From Ruminococcus sp. (GTDB taxonomy: Bacteria > Bacillota > Clostridia > Oscillospirales > Ruminococcaceae): a stretch of 64,000 nucleotides of DNA. The stretch lies in contig JAFXSC010000012.1 in assembly GCA_017525915.1 (NCBI GenBank), positions 169,852-233,851 on the forward strand. The letters are read 5' to 3'. Shown piece after piece: positions 24,777-35,082 of the stretch. The number at the start of each line of letters is the position of its first letter. Position 1 is the stretch's first letter. The position numbers and the translations under genes were made by a program. Below the pieces are notes generated by a model. The model ran no database searches. It was not told where the DNA came from and saw nothing but the letters and a program-made list of their open reading frames with translations.

Positions 24777-26672
24777 TTATTGATTCTTCGGTGGGAATTC
24801 TGTGAGGAGGCCGAGCTTATACTTCTGTATTGTGAGGGCATCCTTATTGGTAACGCCGTCGCCAGTATTGAATACGTCAGCGTTCTTCTCACCCTTCTCG
24901 GTGATGCCGTCATCCGTACCCTTGCCGTACTTGTCAGGGTTGCCTATGGACTGCATGATGAGCACAGCGTCAGCCATATTCACCTCGCCGTCGCAGTTGG
25001 CATCGCCCCACTTGATATCATCACCGCTTGTGGGACCAGTCGTGGTGGTCGTGGTCGGCGGCTCGGTCGTAGTAATAGTCACAGTAGTCGTTTTCGTGGT
25101 TGTAGTACCGGTATGACCGCCGCCCTTGGTACCGCCGTTGATATTGCTTCCCTCAGTCTCAGCATAGCTCGAATAGAACTCGCTGAGCGAAAGACCGTTC
25201 TTGCCGAGCGCTGTCTGATGGTCGAGACCGATATACTTGCCGGTAGTCAAGGTCTGCCAGAGGGATTCCTCGAACAGAGCGTACTTCTTATCGTCCCATA
25301 CCTTGAACTGCGAGTCGAGAAGTCCGCCGGTATCGCCGGAGTTCGGGTTCAGGCACCAGAAGGTGTGGTTGATGTGGTTATTTATCATGTAGTCACGCAG
25401 AAGTGTCATCCACCTCTGGTTCTCAGCACCGTCCATGTGACCGCCCCACTCGCCTATGAGCAGCGGAGCGATGTCCTTGTCGTTGATATAAGCCCATGTG
25501 TCGTACCAGTATTCGTCAAGGAGCGACTGCGTATCAAACGACATTCCGGTCGGGTCCTCATCGAGGTGGAACCACGCCTGCTCACGGTAAACCGACGGAC
25601 CGTAGTCATGGGGAGAATAAACTATCTGCGATGTGCCCGATGTGGGAGTTACGGGATAGTCCTTTACTCCGCGGAGGTTTCCGCCCCACCATGCACCGTA
25701 CCACGGCGACTTGTCCGCAGGTGCGTTCCAGATATCAGGAGTGTCAAAGGTATAGCCCTTTTCGGTCTTGGGGTACTGCTCAATACCTTCAATAAGTATA
25801 AGGGCATTGGGATTTACTGCGAGTATCGAGTTTGCGCAGGTCTCCGAGGCGTACTTCCAGTTGTTCAGATCGGTGGAATCGTCCCACTTTGCGATATCGG
25901 TCGGGCAGCTCTTTCCGTCATAGCCTCGCTTGCCGTGCGGCTCGTTCTTGAGGTCGTAGGCGATGATAGTGTCATCTTTGCTGTACTTCTTAGCAAGCCA
26001 TGTGATAGAGTCAACCCAGTCGTCGAAGGTAACAGGGTCGCCGGCATTGGGAGCGTACTTCTCCTCCTTGATAGTTGCCATATCATCGGCAGTCTTGCTG
26101 CTTCCCTCATAGTACCAGAGCTCATAGTTATGACCTGAGTTGTGCGAGGAAGGGCTGTGAACGTCCACAAGAGCCTTTATGCCGTACTTCTTGCACTTCT
26201 GCATGATAACGTCAAAGACCTCCATGCTGTTCATCTCTGTACCGTCAGCGTGACAGAAATCCGGGTTGAACTTATAGCCGTCGGTATTCTTCGGGTTAAG
26301 TCCCTCGCAGGCGTAGGGGTAGCCATTCATCCACGAAATAAGAAGCTCTGAGGATATCGGGAAGCGTATGATATTGATGCCGTGGTCGGCAACTCCCGAA
26401 AGGAGCTCGTCAACATCGGCGCTCCACAGACCGTGCGGAAAGTTCTCGGTGCAGTTGAGACCGAACCAGTTCGCGCCGGTGAGCCATACCTGATTGCCGT
26501 TTGCGTCATAGAGCTTGCTGCCCACAGCGTGGAGCCAGTCATCATTACAGTCATCGGCGGCAAAAGCCGTCAGCGGAGCGTTCGCAGCAGCGGGAGCATA
26601 TACAGCTCCGGTGGTCACTCCCATTACCGCAGCGGAAAGAAAAGCCGCTGCTCTTTTACCAGTTATTTTCAT
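24777..26672 (-). CDS. Secreted GH5 endoglucanase-type enzyme with dockerin
   Basis: A 631-residue cellulosomal glycoside hydrolase. Order: signal peptide (cut likely after AFA near residue 38), GH5 catalytic domain (about 45-505), a Thr-rich linker (about 521-548) and a type-I dockerin (about 554-627). The GH5 acid/base is Glu244 in YDLKNEPHG and the nucleophile Glu408 in LIGEWGGHMDG; the opening WLTGANWFGLN resembles subfamily GH5_1. Dockerin calcium loops: GDANCDGEVNMAD and DVFNTGDGVTNKD, the second with an extra residue. The dockerin should dock it on a scaffoldin cohesin outside the cell. It is the second gene of an operon; 28 bp separate it from its paralogue. Endoglucanase activity is inferred from family. 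Confidence 0.93.
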   Translation of the reverse strand: MKITGKRAAAFLSAAVMGVTTGAVYAPAAANAPLTAFAADDCNDDWLHAVGSKLYDANGNQVWLTGANWFGLNCTENFPHGLWSADVDELLSGVADHGINIIRFPISSELLISWMNGYPYACEGLNPKNTDGYKFNPDFCHADGTEMNSMEVFDVIMQKCKKYGIKALVDVHSPSSHNSGHNYELWYYEGSSKTADDMATIKEEKYAPNAGDPVTFDDWVDSITWLAKKYSKDDTIIAYDLKNEPHGKRGYDGKSCPTDIAKWDDSTDLNNWKYASETCANSILAVNPNALILIEGIEQYPKTEKGYTFDTPDIWNAPADKSPWYGAWWGGNLRGVKDYPVTPTSGTSQIVYSPHDYGPSVYREQAWFHLDEDPTGMSFDTQSLLDEYWYDTWAYINDKDIAPLLIGEWGGHMDGAENQRWMTLLRDYMINNHINHTFWCLNPNSGDTGGLLDSQFKVWDDKKYALFEESLWQTLTTGKYIGLDHQTALGKNGLSLSEFYSSYAETEGSNINGGTKGGGHTGTTTTKTTTVTITTTEPPTTTTTTGPTSGDDIKWGDANCDGEVNMADAVLIMQSIGNPDKYGKGTDDGITEKGEKNADVFNTGDGVTNKDALTIQKYKLGLLTEFPPKNQ

Positions 26673-26700
26673 TTAATATTCCCTCTCATAGTGCCTGGGC

Positions 26701-28644
26701 TTATTTGCTCAGAAGATCGCTCAGCGGTCCGCCCAGACCGAGCTTGTATTTCTGTATCGCAAGTGCGTCCTTGTTAGTGATGCCGGGAGCACCGTCAACA
26801 TCTGCATTCTTCTCGCCCTGTTCTGTGAGACCGTCATCTGCGCCCTTTCCGTACTTGTCAGGGTTTCCTATGGACTGCATAACGAGCACAGCGTCAGCCA
26901 TGTTTACCTCACCGTCACAGTTCACATCACCGGGAGTATAGTCCGGGTCATTGGTGGGACCGGTCGTGGTAGTGCTGGTAGTTGAGGACGAAGTTGAAGT
27001 AGTTGTCGAAGTCGAAGTCGTGGTGGTGACGGTCGTTGTAGTTGAAGTAGTAGTTCCGGAGCCATCAATGACAACAGGTGTGCCGTTTGCCTTCTTGCCG
27101 CCGTCGAGGTTGCTTCCCTCGGTGTTAGCATAGCTCGTGTAGAACTCGTTGAGCGAGAGACCCGTACCGTTAATGCCGAGCGGTCTCTGGTGGTCAAGTC
27201 CGATGTACTTTCCGGAGGAAGCAGTCTGCCAGAGAGCCTTCTCCATCATTGCATACTTGTCCTCCTCCCAGACGATAGTAGTGCCGTTGGTCTTGTCATT
27301 GGCATCTGCAAGATTATAGGAGAAGCTTGCCCACAATCCGCCGGTATCGCCCGAATTGGTATTCAGGCACCAGAAGGTGTGGTTGATGTGATGAGCTATC
27401 ATGTAATCGCGCAGGAGCGCCATCCATTTGAGGTTGGCAGCATTGTTCATGTGGCCGCCCCACTCACCGATAAGCTCGGGAGCGATGTCCTCGGCGTTGA
27501 TGTAAGCCCATGTGTCGTACCAGTATTCGTCAAGGAGCGACTGGGTATCGAAGGCTCCTCCGGACTTGTCCTTATCGAGGTGGAACCATTCCTGATCCCA
27601 TACGGACGGGCCGTAGTCATGGGGAGAATATACTATCTGCGAGGTGCCCTGCTTGGGCTTTATGGGATTATCCCTTGCGCCGCGGAAGTTTCCGCCCCAC
27701 CATGCGCCGATATACGGTGAATTGGTCTTTCTGTCTGCAATGCCCCAGTAGTCGCCTGCCTGAGCACCGCTGAGTGACTGCTCAACGCCCTCAACGAAGA
27801 TAAGAGCGTTCGGGTTCACGTCGAGGATAGCCTCCGCGCACTGTGTAGCCGCATAAGCCCAGTTGTTCTCATCTTTGGAACCGTCCCACTTGGCAGCCGC
27901 ATCGCCCTCCGGGCCCTTGCCGTGCGGCTCGTTCTTGAGGTCGAAGCCGAGGAGAGTATCGTCGTTCTTGTATCTGTCAGCCATCCACACGAGCGAATCT
28001 ATCCATACCTTTGTAGTCACGCCTGCCTTGCCGTACCAGAGGTTATAGTTATGGCCTGAGTTGTCGGTATGAGGGCTGTGGATATCGATAAATGCCTTTA
28101 TGCCGTACTTTTTGAGCTTGCCGAGGATAATGTCGAAAGCAGTGAGCTCATCGACACGGGTCTTGCCGTCAGCCTGAACGAAGTCCTTGTTGATGCTTCC
28201 GTAGGTACCAGCCTTGATGATGCCGCCGTTACCGTCGTCCTCGTCCTGCGGAGGATTATAGGTTGCCTGCATACCGCCGCTGGAGAGCTCAGGTGATTCG
28301 CCGTTCATCCAGTTCACGATACGCTCTGTGGAGATCGGGAAGCGGATAACGTTGATTCCTCTGTCGGATACCTCTCTCAGCAGGTCGTCACAGTCCGCGC
28401 TCCAGAGATAGTGGGGAGCGCCCTCCACGCAGTTCAGTCCGAACCAGTTAGCGCCGGTGAGCCAGACCTCATTGCCGTTCATGTCGTAAAGACGGCTTCC
28501 CTCAGCGTGGAGCCAGTCATCGTTGCAGTCATCGACTGCGAAAGCCGTGATAGACGGCTCGGTGCATACGACACTCGGTACACCGGTCAGCGCAACAGCG
28601 CCGGCGGACACGAGAGCCGCAGCTTTCCTGAAAAAGTTGTTCAT
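26701..28644 (-). CDS. Secreted GH5 endoglucanase-type enzyme with dockerin (paralogue)
   Basis: A 647-residue enzyme with the same architecture as the next gene: signal peptide (to about residue 36), GH5 domain with acid/base Glu239 in FDLKNEPHG and nucleophile Glu394 in LIGEWGGHMNN, a Thr/Ser linker and a type-I dockerin starting GDVNCDGEVNMAD. The two proteins share long identical stretches around the active site and dockerin, so they come from a tandem duplication. They differ by an insert near residues 118-160 here (rich in Gly and Asp) and by the second dockerin loop, which is shorter here (DVDGAPGITNKD). First gene of the operon, with its own consensus promoter and a leader hairpin. 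Confidence 0.93.
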   Translation of the reverse strand: MNNFFRKAAALVSAGAVALTGVPSVVCTEPSITAFAVDDCNDDWLHAEGSRLYDMNGNEVWLTGANWFGLNCVEGAPHYLWSADCDDLLREVSDRGINVIRFPISTERIVNWMNGESPELSSGGMQATYNPPQDEDDGNGGIIKAGTYGSINKDFVQADGKTRVDELTAFDIILGKLKKYGIKAFIDIHSPHTDNSGHNYNLWYGKAGVTTKVWIDSLVWMADRYKNDDTLLGFDLKNEPHGKGPEGDAAAKWDGSKDENNWAYAATQCAEAILDVNPNALIFVEGVEQSLSGAQAGDYWGIADRKTNSPYIGAWWGGNFRGARDNPIKPKQGTSQIVYSPHDYGPSVWDQEWFHLDKDKSGGAFDTQSLLDEYWYDTWAYINAEDIAPELIGEWGGHMNNAANLKWMALLRDYMIAHHINHTFWCLNTNSGDTGGLWASFSYNLADANDKTNGTTIVWEEDKYAMMEKALWQTASSGKYIGLDHQRPLGINGTGLSLNEFYTSYANTEGSNLDGGKKANGTPVVIDGSGTTTSTTTTVTTTTSTSTTTSTSSSTTSTTTTGPTNDPDYTPGDVNCDGEVNMADAVLVMQSIGNPDKYGKGADDGLTEQGEKNADVDGAPGITNKDALAIQKYKLGLGGPLSDLLSK

Positions 28645-28659
28645 AAATTTTCCCCTCTC

Positions 28660-28681
28660 ATGATGTGCATTCCCCGCACAT
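28660..28681 (-). promoter_or_regulatory. Leader hairpin before the GH5 operon
   Basis: Minus strand GATGTGC and GCACATC form a 7-bp stem around GGGGAAT between the transcription start and the SD GAGAGGGG. A possible 5' stabiliser or regulator site; coordinates are approximate by one or two bases. Confidence 0.45.
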
Positions 28682-28695
28682 CTATAATCATAATT

Positions 28696-28724
28696 ATTGT
28701 ATCATCAGTTTGCCGAAATGTCAA
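28696..28724 (-). promoter_or_regulatory. Promoter of the tandem GH5 operon
   Basis: Minus strand TTGACA (28724-28719), 17-bp spacer, TACAAT (28701-28696). Start near 28689. Confidence 0.82.
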
Positions 28725-28763
28725 GATAAATTTGCGGTAAATGCACGTTTTAAGTGATGAGAT

Positions 28764-29873
28764 TCACTCCGAAGGGAAATAATAATCCAGCAGCAGGTTC
28801 ACGACGTGGGAATAGGACTCCGTGCCTTCCTCCCTGCCGTTCATTTTGATATTCGTATCGAGTGCCGTTTCCGAGACAGTGCTGACCGTATCCGTTGAGA
28901 TTATCTCCTTTTTCCTGTTCTTCTCCCAGTAGCCGTCCGGGAGAAAACGGAACCAGTCCGCACGCACTTCGTCCGAGATAGTGTCCGTGAGAGAATACCC
29001 CTCTGATATCTCCCTCCTGTATATCTGATTATGAACGTATTCGAGCGCCGAAAGATAGCCGGAATACCGGAATTCCGCATTTTCGCTTCCGACTGCGGCT
29101 ATGAAGCCGATGAAGTTCGCCTCGTCCTCCTGCATGATGCCCTTCAGGTGGGCGTACTCATGGCAGAGGGTGTCCGGAAGATTCGTCCGCACCATATCTC
29201 CGTTATAATTGGCTTCCATGGAAAACGGGAAATATATACCGGAAAGCCCTGCCTGACTCATGAAATAGGACGAGTGTATCTTCTTTGCCTTCGGATAATA
29301 GCCTGAAAGCTGGGGATACTCCTTCGCGGCGCGTTTCATGGCAGCACGCGCTTCCCTATCAACATCGCAGGTTATGTAAAACCTTCCGTCATCATCGCGC
29401 GGCACCTGCAATGCGAGCTCGTTGGACCTGTCAATGAGAATTCCGTAAAGCTCTATGAGCTCGCTCCGGGTATGCTCCCTGTGGTTCAGATACCGCTCGG
29501 AAAACGGCGTACACTGGTACATTATGAAGCAGTTGAGGTTCTCGGTGGTGCAGATATAAGCGAGTATCCAGAGTGCCGTGAGAGCGGCGATACCGGCAGT
29601 TTTCCGGCGCTTGTCCTTCTTCACGATGAGGAGGACGATGAGTGCCGGGATACCGATTGCGATGAGCAGGAGCAGAAGGATTATCATGACCTCCCCCACC
29701 GAAAACGGGAACAGACCGCTTATGAATACGAAGGGAGTGCTGAGAACGGGGAATATCCTCCGGACGTAGAAGTCGGAGAAGCCGCGGCTGAGGCGTGCGA
29801 TTACGTTGAGCAGCACCATGAGCAGAATTATCCCCACTGGTATGATGTAACGCAGCTTTATTCGTTTTATCAA
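28764..29873 (-). CDS. DUF3810-like membrane protein with HExxH metalloprotease motif
   Basis: About 369 residues. Three hydrophobic segments in the first 120 residues (IIPVGIILLMVLLNVIA, MIILLLLLIAIGIPALIVLL, AALTALWILAYICT) precede an extracellular domain with LPDTLCHEYAHLKGIMQEDEANF, in which HEYAH is a zinc-metalloprotease HExxH site and a Glu follows. This matches the DUF3810 family, whose substrate is unknown. Start: GTG 29879 abuts the G-rich SD, whereas TTG 29873 lies 6 bases from it, so TTG is preferred. The gene follows uvrB on the same strand but an AT-rich repetitive gap separates them. Confidence 0.78.
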   Translation of the reverse strand: MIKRIKLRYIIPVGIILLMVLLNVIARLSRGFSDFYVRRIFPVLSTPFVFISGLFPFSVGEVMIILLLLLIAIGIPALIVLLIVKKDKRRKTAGIAALTALWILAYICTTENLNCFIMYQCTPFSERYLNHREHTRSELIELYGILIDRSNELALQVPRDDDGRFYITCDVDREARAAMKRAAKEYPQLSGYYPKAKKIHSSYFMSQAGLSGIYFPFSMEANYNGDMVRTNLPDTLCHEYAHLKGIMQEDEANFIGFIAAVGSENAEFRYSGYLSALEYVHNQIYRREISEGYSLTDTISDEVRADWFRFLPDGYWEKNRKKEIISTDTVSTVSETALDTNIKMNGREEGTESYSHVVNLLLDYYFPSE

Positions 29874-29886
29874 GTTCACCCCCCTT

Positions 29887-29922
29887 TTTTAATTATGAAT
29901 TATGCATTATGAATTATGAATT
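29887..29922. repeat. Short AT-rich repeat, TATGAATTATGCATTATGAATT type
   Basis: Three partly overlapping copies of the word ATTATGAATTATG around the uvrB stop codon and the gap before it. A related word (ATTCCGCATTACGCATTA) ends the gap between uvrB and uvrA. Confidence 0.5.
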
Positions 29923-31878
29923 GCTCTGGAGTTCGCGTATCTTGTCGCGGAGGTATGCTGCGTGCTCGAATTCAAGCATCTTTGCGGCGTTCTTCATCTC
30001 CGCCGTGAGCTTGTCTATGAGCTTCTGACGCTCTGACGCTGAGAGCTTCGTCTTCTTCATCTTCGCCTCGAGCTTCGGCTTCGAGGTTATCTCGAGGATA
30101 TCCCTTACATCCTTGATTATGGTCTTCGGAACTATGCCGTGCTCCTCGTTATATGCCATCTGCAAAGCCCTTCTGCGCTCGGTCTCGGTTATGGCGCGTT
30201 CCATTGAACCGGTAACGGTATCAGCATACATTATGACCTGTCCCTTTGCATTTCTGGCGGCACGTCCGATAGTCTGTATCAGCGAGGTCTCGCTTCTGAG
30301 GAAGCCCTCCTTGTCGGCATCGAGTATGGCGATAAGGCTTACCTCCGGGATATCAAGTCCCTCACGGAGAAGGTTGATACCGACGAGCACATCGAACACT
30401 CCGCTTCGCAGGTCCTTGATTATCTCCATTCTCTCGATAGCGTCAATGTCATGATGGAGATAGCGCACCTTCACGCCGAGTCTTTCGTAGTAGGCGGTAA
30501 GGTCCTCAGCCATTTTCTTGGTGAGGGTAGTCACCAGCACACGCTCGTTCCGCGCTGTACGGGTATTTATCTCCGAGAGCAGGTCGTCGATCTGTCCCTG
30601 CGTGGGTTTGACGATTATCTCAGGGTCAACAAGTCCGGTCGGACGGATCACCTGTTCAACTATGGTATCGGTCTTTTCACGCTCTATCTGACCGGGGGTC
30701 GCGCTGACGTATATCGCCTGATGTATATGCGCGTTGAATTCGTCGAAATTGAGCGGACGGTTGTCCATCGCGCTCGGCAGACGGAAGCCGTAGTCCACAA
30801 GGGTAGTCTTTCTCGCACGGTCGCCGGCATACATCGCCCTGACCTGCGGCAGCGTAACGTGACTCTCGTCCACGATGAGGAGAAAGTCCTCCGGGAAATG
30901 GTCAAGAAGGGTCTGGGGAGTGCTTCCGGGCGGACGTCCGGCAAGGACGCGGGAGTAGTTCTCAACTCCGCTGCAATAACCGACCTCGCGCAGCATCTCC
31001 ATGTCGTAGTGAGTGCGCTGCTCGATGCGCTGAGCCTCGATGAGCTTGTTGTTCTTCTGGAAGTAGTCTATGCGCTCGGCAAGCTCGCGGTCTATCTCGG
31101 CAAGTGCGCTCTCCATTTTATCATCGCCGACAACATAGTGCGAAGCCGGGAATATCGCCGCATGGGAAACAGTTGCCTTCACTGCGCCGGTAACTACATT
31201 TATCTCGGAGATGCGGTCTATCTCGTCCCCGAAGTATTCCACCCTTATGGCAGTATCGCTCGACATCGCCGGGAATATCTCCACAACGTCACCGCGCACC
31301 CGGAACCTGTTTCGCTCGAAGGCAATGTCGTTTCGCTCATACCTGATACGCACCAGCTCCTCGATGAGCTGGTCGCGCGGCTTTTCTGCGCCCTGACGTA
31401 TGGAAACGCACATTGAACGGTACTCGTCCGGACTTCCGAGGGAATAGATGCACGAAACGCTCGCAACTATGATAACGTCCCTGCGCTCGGCAAGAGCCGT
31501 GGTCGCGGAGTGGCGGAGCTTGTCTATCTCGTCGTTTATGGACGAATCCTTCTCGATGTAGCTGTCGGTGGAGGGAACGTATGCTTCCGGCTGGTAGTAG
31601 TCGTAATAGGAAACGAAGTATTCGACCGCGTTCTCCGGGAAAAACTCGCGGAACTCCGAGCAGAGCTGCGCGGCAAGTATCTTGTTGTGTGCAAGGACTA
31701 TGGTCGGCTTGTTGACCTTAGCGATAACATTAGCCATAGTGAAGGTCTTTCCCGAGCCGGTAACGCCGAGGAGTATCTGTTCCTTTTTGCCGGAATTTAG
31801 ACCCTCAACAAGCTTTTCAATAGCCTGAGGCTGGTCACCTGCCGGAGCATACTGGGAATGGAGAACGAAATGATCCAT
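29914..31878 (-). CDS. uvrB: Excinuclease ABC subunit B
   Basis: The helicase-like damage-verification subunit of UvrABC nucleotide excision repair, 654 residues. Walker [17 protein letters not shown] near residue 37, the beta-hairpin segment [19 protein letters not shown] near 95, DESH box [13 protein letters not shown], motif [11 protein letters not shown], and the C-terminal UvrC-contact helix [18 protein letters not shown]. Start ATG 31878 has the SD AAGGAGG. It lies after uvrA, the reverse of the usual uvrB-uvrA order. A 141-bp gap with repeat-like hairpins separates the two. Confidence 0.98.
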   Translation of the reverse strand: MDHFVLHSQYAPAGDQPQAIEKLVEGLNSGKKEQILLGVTGSGKTFTMANVIAKVNKPTIVLAHNKILAAQLCSEFREFFPENAVEYFVSYYDYYQPEAYVPSTDSYIEKDSSINDEIDKLRHSATTALAERRDVIIVASVSCIYSLGSPDEYRSMCVSIRQGAEKPRDQLIEELVRIRYERNDIAFERNRFRVRGDVVEIFPAMSSDTAIRVEYFGDEIDRISEINVVTGAVKATVSHAAIFPASHYVVGDDKMESALAEIDRELAERIDYFQKNNKLIEAQRIEQRTHYDMEMLREVGYCSGVENYSRVLAGRPPGSTPQTLLDHFPEDFLLIVDESHVTLPQVRAMYAGDRARKTTLVDYGFRLPSAMDNRPLNFDEFNAHIHQAIYVSATPGQIEREKTDTIVEQVIRPTGLVDPEIIVKPTQGQIDDLLSEINTRTARNERVLVTTLTKKMAEDLTAYYERLGVKVRYLHHDIDAIERMEIIKDLRSGVFDVLVGINLLREGLDIPEVSLIAILDADKEGFLRSETSLIQTIGRAARNAKGQVIMYADTVTGSMERAITETERRRALQMAYNEEHGIVPKTIIKDVRDILEITSKPKLEAKMKKTKLSASERQKLIDKLTAEMKNAAKMLEFEHAAYLRDKIRELQSNS

Positions 31879-31924
31879 AGTTCCTCCTTATCATAGCATA
31901 TATTTATGGTCGTTTCAATGGAAA

Positions 31925-32016
31925 GTAATTCAATTCGGAATTTGGAATTAATTGTATCGCCTGACGGCGATAAATCATAATTCGCAAGCGAAGCAAACAC
32001 AACAATTCCGCATTAC
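31925..32016. repeat. Repeat-like palindromic insert between uvrA and uvrB
   Basis: Contains AATTCGGAATTTGGAATT at one end and AATTCCGCATTACGCATTA at the other, which are roughly inverted, with two small hairpins inside (TCGCC-TGAC-GGCGA near 31960 and TTCGC-AA-GCGAA near 31980). The composition resembles a miniature intergenic element rather than leader RNA of uvrB. Confidence 0.55.
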
Positions 32017-32019
32017 GCA

Positions 32020-34842
32020 TTATTTAAGGTACGGCTTGAGGTACTTTCCGGTGTAGGACTGCGGGCATTCCGCAACTTCCTCGGGAGTACCCTGTGTAAC
32101 GATGGTACCGCCGCCGTCGCCGCCTTCCGGACCGAGGTCGATGATGTGGTCGGCGACCTTTATGACGTTGAGGTTGTGCTCGATGACGAGGACGGTATTA
32201 CCCTGATCGGTGAGCTCCTGCAAGACATCTATCAGCCTGTGTACATCGGCAGTATGCAGACCCGTGGTCGGCTCGTCGAGGATATAGATAGTCCTTCCGG
32301 TAGCACGCTTGGAGAGCTCCGTCGAGAGCTTGACTCGCTGAGCCTCGCCTCCCGAAAGGGTCGTTGCAGGCTGACCTATCCTGATATAGCCCAGCCCCAC
32401 GTCCTGTAAGGTACGGAGCTTCTTCGCTATCTTCGGGATATGCTCGAAGAACTCAACTCCCTCGTCAACAGTCATCTCAAGAACGTCGTAAATGGACTTG
32501 CCCTTGTAGTGTACCTCCAGCGTTTCGCGGTTGTAGCGCTTTCCCTTGCAGACCTCGCAGGGAACGTAAATATCGGGCAGGAAGTGCATCTCTATCTTGA
32601 TTATTCCGTCGCCCTCGCAGGCTTCACAGCGTCCGCCGCGGACGTTGAAGGAGAACCTTCCGGCAGAGTAGCCCCTTGCCTTGGCATCGGGAGTTTTTGC
32701 GAAAAGCTCGCGTATATCGCTGAATACGCCGGTATAGGTAGCCGGATTGGAGCGCGGCGTCCTGCCTATCGGCGACTGGTCTATGCAGATGACCTTGTCG
32801 AGGTTCTCAATGCCTTCCATAGCGCGGAATTTTCCGCTTCTTGCCTTTGCACGGTTGAGCTTCGCGGCAAGATGCTTGTAGATTATCTCGTTCACAAGGC
32901 TGGACTTGCCGGAGCCGGAAACTCCGGTAACGCAGATGAATTTCCCGAGAGGTATATCAACGTCGATATCCCTGAGGTTATGCTCGGAAGCTCCCCTGAC
33001 GGTAAGGAAAAGCCCGTTGCCCTCACGGCGCTTCTTCGGGAGCGGTATCTTCTTCCGTCCGCTGAGGTACTGACCGGTAATGGAGTCCTTGCATTTCAGA
33101 AGCTTGTCAACAGTTCCGGCGAATACTACCTGTCCGCCGTGGACACCTGCACCCGGACCGATATCTACTATATAGTCAGCGGCAAGCATCGTGTCGTCGT
33201 CGTGCTCGACTACTATCAGCGTATTTCCGAGGTCGCGGAGACGTTTCAGAGTAGCTATCAGCTTGTCGTTGTCGCGCTGGTGGAGACCTATGCTCGGCTC
33301 ATCGAGGATATACAGCACTCCCACGAGCGATGAGCCTATCTGTGTAGCAAGGCGTATGCGCTGGCTCTCACCGCCGGAGAGAGTTCCCGCCGCACGCGAG
33401 AGCGTGAGGTATTCAAGTCCGACGCTCGCAAGGAAGCCGAGACGTTCCTTTATCTCCTTGATTATGCGCTCACCGACGAAAGCGTCATGGTCAGAGAGCT
33501 TTATCGCCTTGAAGAAGCTGAGGGCGTCCCGGACGGAAAGATCGGTAAGGCTGCTGATGTTCATGTCTCCCACCGTGACCGCAAGATACTCGTCACGAAG
33601 CCTTCTTCCGCGGCATACAGGACACTCGACCTCGCTCATATACTCCTCGATATCGTTTCTCGACCAGTCGCTCTCAGTCTCCTTGTAGCGGCGTTCAAGG
33701 TTGTTCACAACTCCCTCGAAGGGTGTGCGGTAGGTGCCTCCGCCAAGGCTCGCAGGACGTCTGAGTTCAAGGGTCTCATCGCCTGTACCGTAGAGGAAAA
33801 GGTCAAGCTGTTCCTTTTTCAGCTTCTTGACCGGAACATCGAGCGGCACTCCGTACTTTTCGGATATCGCCCTGTAATACATCAGCGAGACAGAGGTCTC
33901 GTCAAGGCTGTTCCAGCCGGGAGCGCAGATAGCTCCGTCCTTTATGGTGAGGTCCTTGTTGGGAACGACGAGGTCCGGGTCGATATGGCGGAAAACTCCG
34001 AGACCCGTACACTTCGGGCAGGCGCCCATTGGGTTGTTGAACGAGAACATCACCGGTTCGAGCTCGCCTATGCTGATGTTGTGCTCGGGACAGGCGTAAT
34101 TCTGGGAAAAGAGCATATCCTCGCCGTCAACTACGCTCGCAATGGCAAGTCCCTCCGTAAGCTGGAATATCGTTTCAAGGCTGTCGGTGACACGTGATTC
34201 GATGCCGGGCTTTATGATGATACGGTCAACGACTATCTCGATGTTGTGCTTTCTGTTCTTGTCGAGCTTTATCTCCTCCGCAAGCTCGTACATTATGCCG
34301 TCAATACGCACACGGACAAAACCCGAACGCGCAGCGCTCTCGAGCTCCTTTGTGTACTGTCCCTTGCGGTTGCGGACGATAGGCGCAAGGAGCTGAACTC
34401 TTGTCCCCTCCGGGAGAGCCATTATGGTATCGACTATCTGGTCGATGCTCTGCTGGGAGATGACCCTTCCGCAGACGGGACAGTGCGGCACACCTATCCT
34501 TGCGTAGAGAAGTCTGAGGTAGTCGTATATCTCCGTGACCGTTCCGACGGTTGAACGCGGGTTCTTCGAGGTCGTCTTCTGGTCTATGGATATGGCAGGT
34601 GAAAGACCTTCGATGCTGTCAACATCCGGCTTTTCCATCTGTCCGAGGAACATTCTCGCGTATGAGGAAAGGCTCTCAATATAGCGGCGCTGACCGTCGG
34701 CATAGATAGTGTCGAAGGCGAGCGATGACTTTCCCGAACCGGAGAGCCCCGTCATTACGATGAGGCGGTCACGCGGAAGCTCGAGGTCTATATTCTTGAG
34801 GTTATTGGCTCTTGCGCCCTTAATGATTATCTTATCAGTCAT
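32020..34842 (-). CDS. uvrA: Excinuclease ABC subunit A
   Basis: The DNA-damage sensor ATPase of nucleotide excision repair, 940 residues from ATG 34842 ([19 protein letters not shown]), preceded by the SD AGGAG. Two ABC modules are visible: first P-loop [19 protein letters not shown], second [14 protein letters not shown]; signatures [12 protein letters not shown] and [12 protein letters not shown]. The zinc sites are CPVCGR, CPEHN...CPKCTG and CEACEGDG...CEVCKGKR. Length and motifs are normal. Upstream an extended -10 promoter is visible, and there is a weak LexA-like dyad (GAACATATTTTC, 34919-34930). Confidence 0.98.
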   Translation of the reverse strand: MTDKIIIKGARANNLKNIDLELPRDRLIVMTGLSGSGKSSLAFDTIYADGQRRYIESLSSYARMFLGQMEKPDVDSIEGLSPAISIDQKTTSKNPRSTVGTVTEIYDYLRLLYARIGVPHCPVCGRVISQQSIDQIVDTIMALPEGTRVQLLAPIVRNRKGQYTKELESAARSGFVRVRIDGIMYELAEEIKLDKNRKHNIEIVVDRIIIKPGIESRVTDSLETIFQLTEGLAIASVVDGEDMLFSQNYACPEHNISIGELEPVMFSFNNPMGACPKCTGLGVFRHIDPDLVVPNKDLTIKDGAICAPGWNSLDETSVSLMYYRAISEKYGVPLDVPVKKLKKEQLDLFLYGTGDETLELRRPASLGGGTYRTPFEGVVNNLERRYKETESDWSRNDIEEYMSEVECPVCRGRRLRDEYLAVTVGDMNISSLTDLSVRDALSFFKAIKLSDHDAFVGERIIKEIKERLGFLASVGLEYLTLSRAAGTLSGGESQRIRLATQIGSSLVGVLYILDEPSIGLHQRDNDKLIATLKRLRDLGNTLIVVEHDDDTMLAADYIVDIGPGAGVHGGQVVFAGTVDKLLKCKDSITGQYLSGRKKIPLPKKRREGNGLFLTVRGASEHNLRDIDVDIPLGKFICVTGVSGSGKSSLVNEIIYKHLAAKLNRAKARSGKFRAMEGIENLDKVICIDQSPIGRTPRSNPATYTGVFSDIRELFAKTPDAKARGYSAGRFSFNVRGGRCEACEGDGIIKIEMHFLPDIYVPCEVCKGKRYNRETLEVHYKGKSIYDVLEMTVDEGVEFFEHIPKIAKKLRTLQDVGLGYIRIGQPATTLSGGEAQRVKLSTELSKRATGRTIYILDEPTTGLHTADVHRLIDVLQELTDQGNTVLVIEHNLNVIKVADHIIDLGPEGGDGGGTIVTQGTPEEVAECPQSYTGKYLKPYLK

Positions 34843-34872
34843 AGCAAACTCCTGTGATACATTGATAAGCAT

Positions 34873-34881
34873 ATTATAGCA
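34873..34881 (-). promoter_or_regulatory. Extended -10 promoter of uvrA
   Basis: Minus strand TGC TATAAT (34881-34873). No good -35 box. Start near 34866, 24 bases before the ATG. Confidence 0.55.
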
Positions 34882-35042
34882 CATTATTTTAATAAAATAA
34901 ATAGCGCCGCACCAAAAAGAACATATTTTCTTCATTTAATCAAAAGCCCTCCGGAATTTGTGCAAGGTGTATGTATTTCAATGTCAGCTTTTGACCTCCC
35001 GCACAAAATTGCTCCTATATACTTTATTTATCACTTAAAATA

Positions 35043-35051
35043 TGATATAAT
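35043..35051 (+). promoter_or_regulatory. Extended -10 promoter of the lacI-type gene
   Basis: TGA TATAAT at 35043-35051, 32 bases before the start codon; the -35 region (TTTATT, 35023-35028) is weak. Confidence 0.6.
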
Positions 35052-35082
35052 AAGCTTTGATTATTTAAAAGTGGGAGGTACT

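Noticed and set aside
23430-26138. Plus-strand frames of 344 and 452 residues opposite MBOAT and GH5 genes
   Set aside because: Both lie wholly inside well-supported genes on the other strand and show no protein family features.
31890-31918. TTGAAA, 17 bp, TATGAT on the minus strand before uvrB
   Set aside because: Transcription would begin inside the SD sequence, 5 bases before the ATG, so a working promoter here is unlikely.
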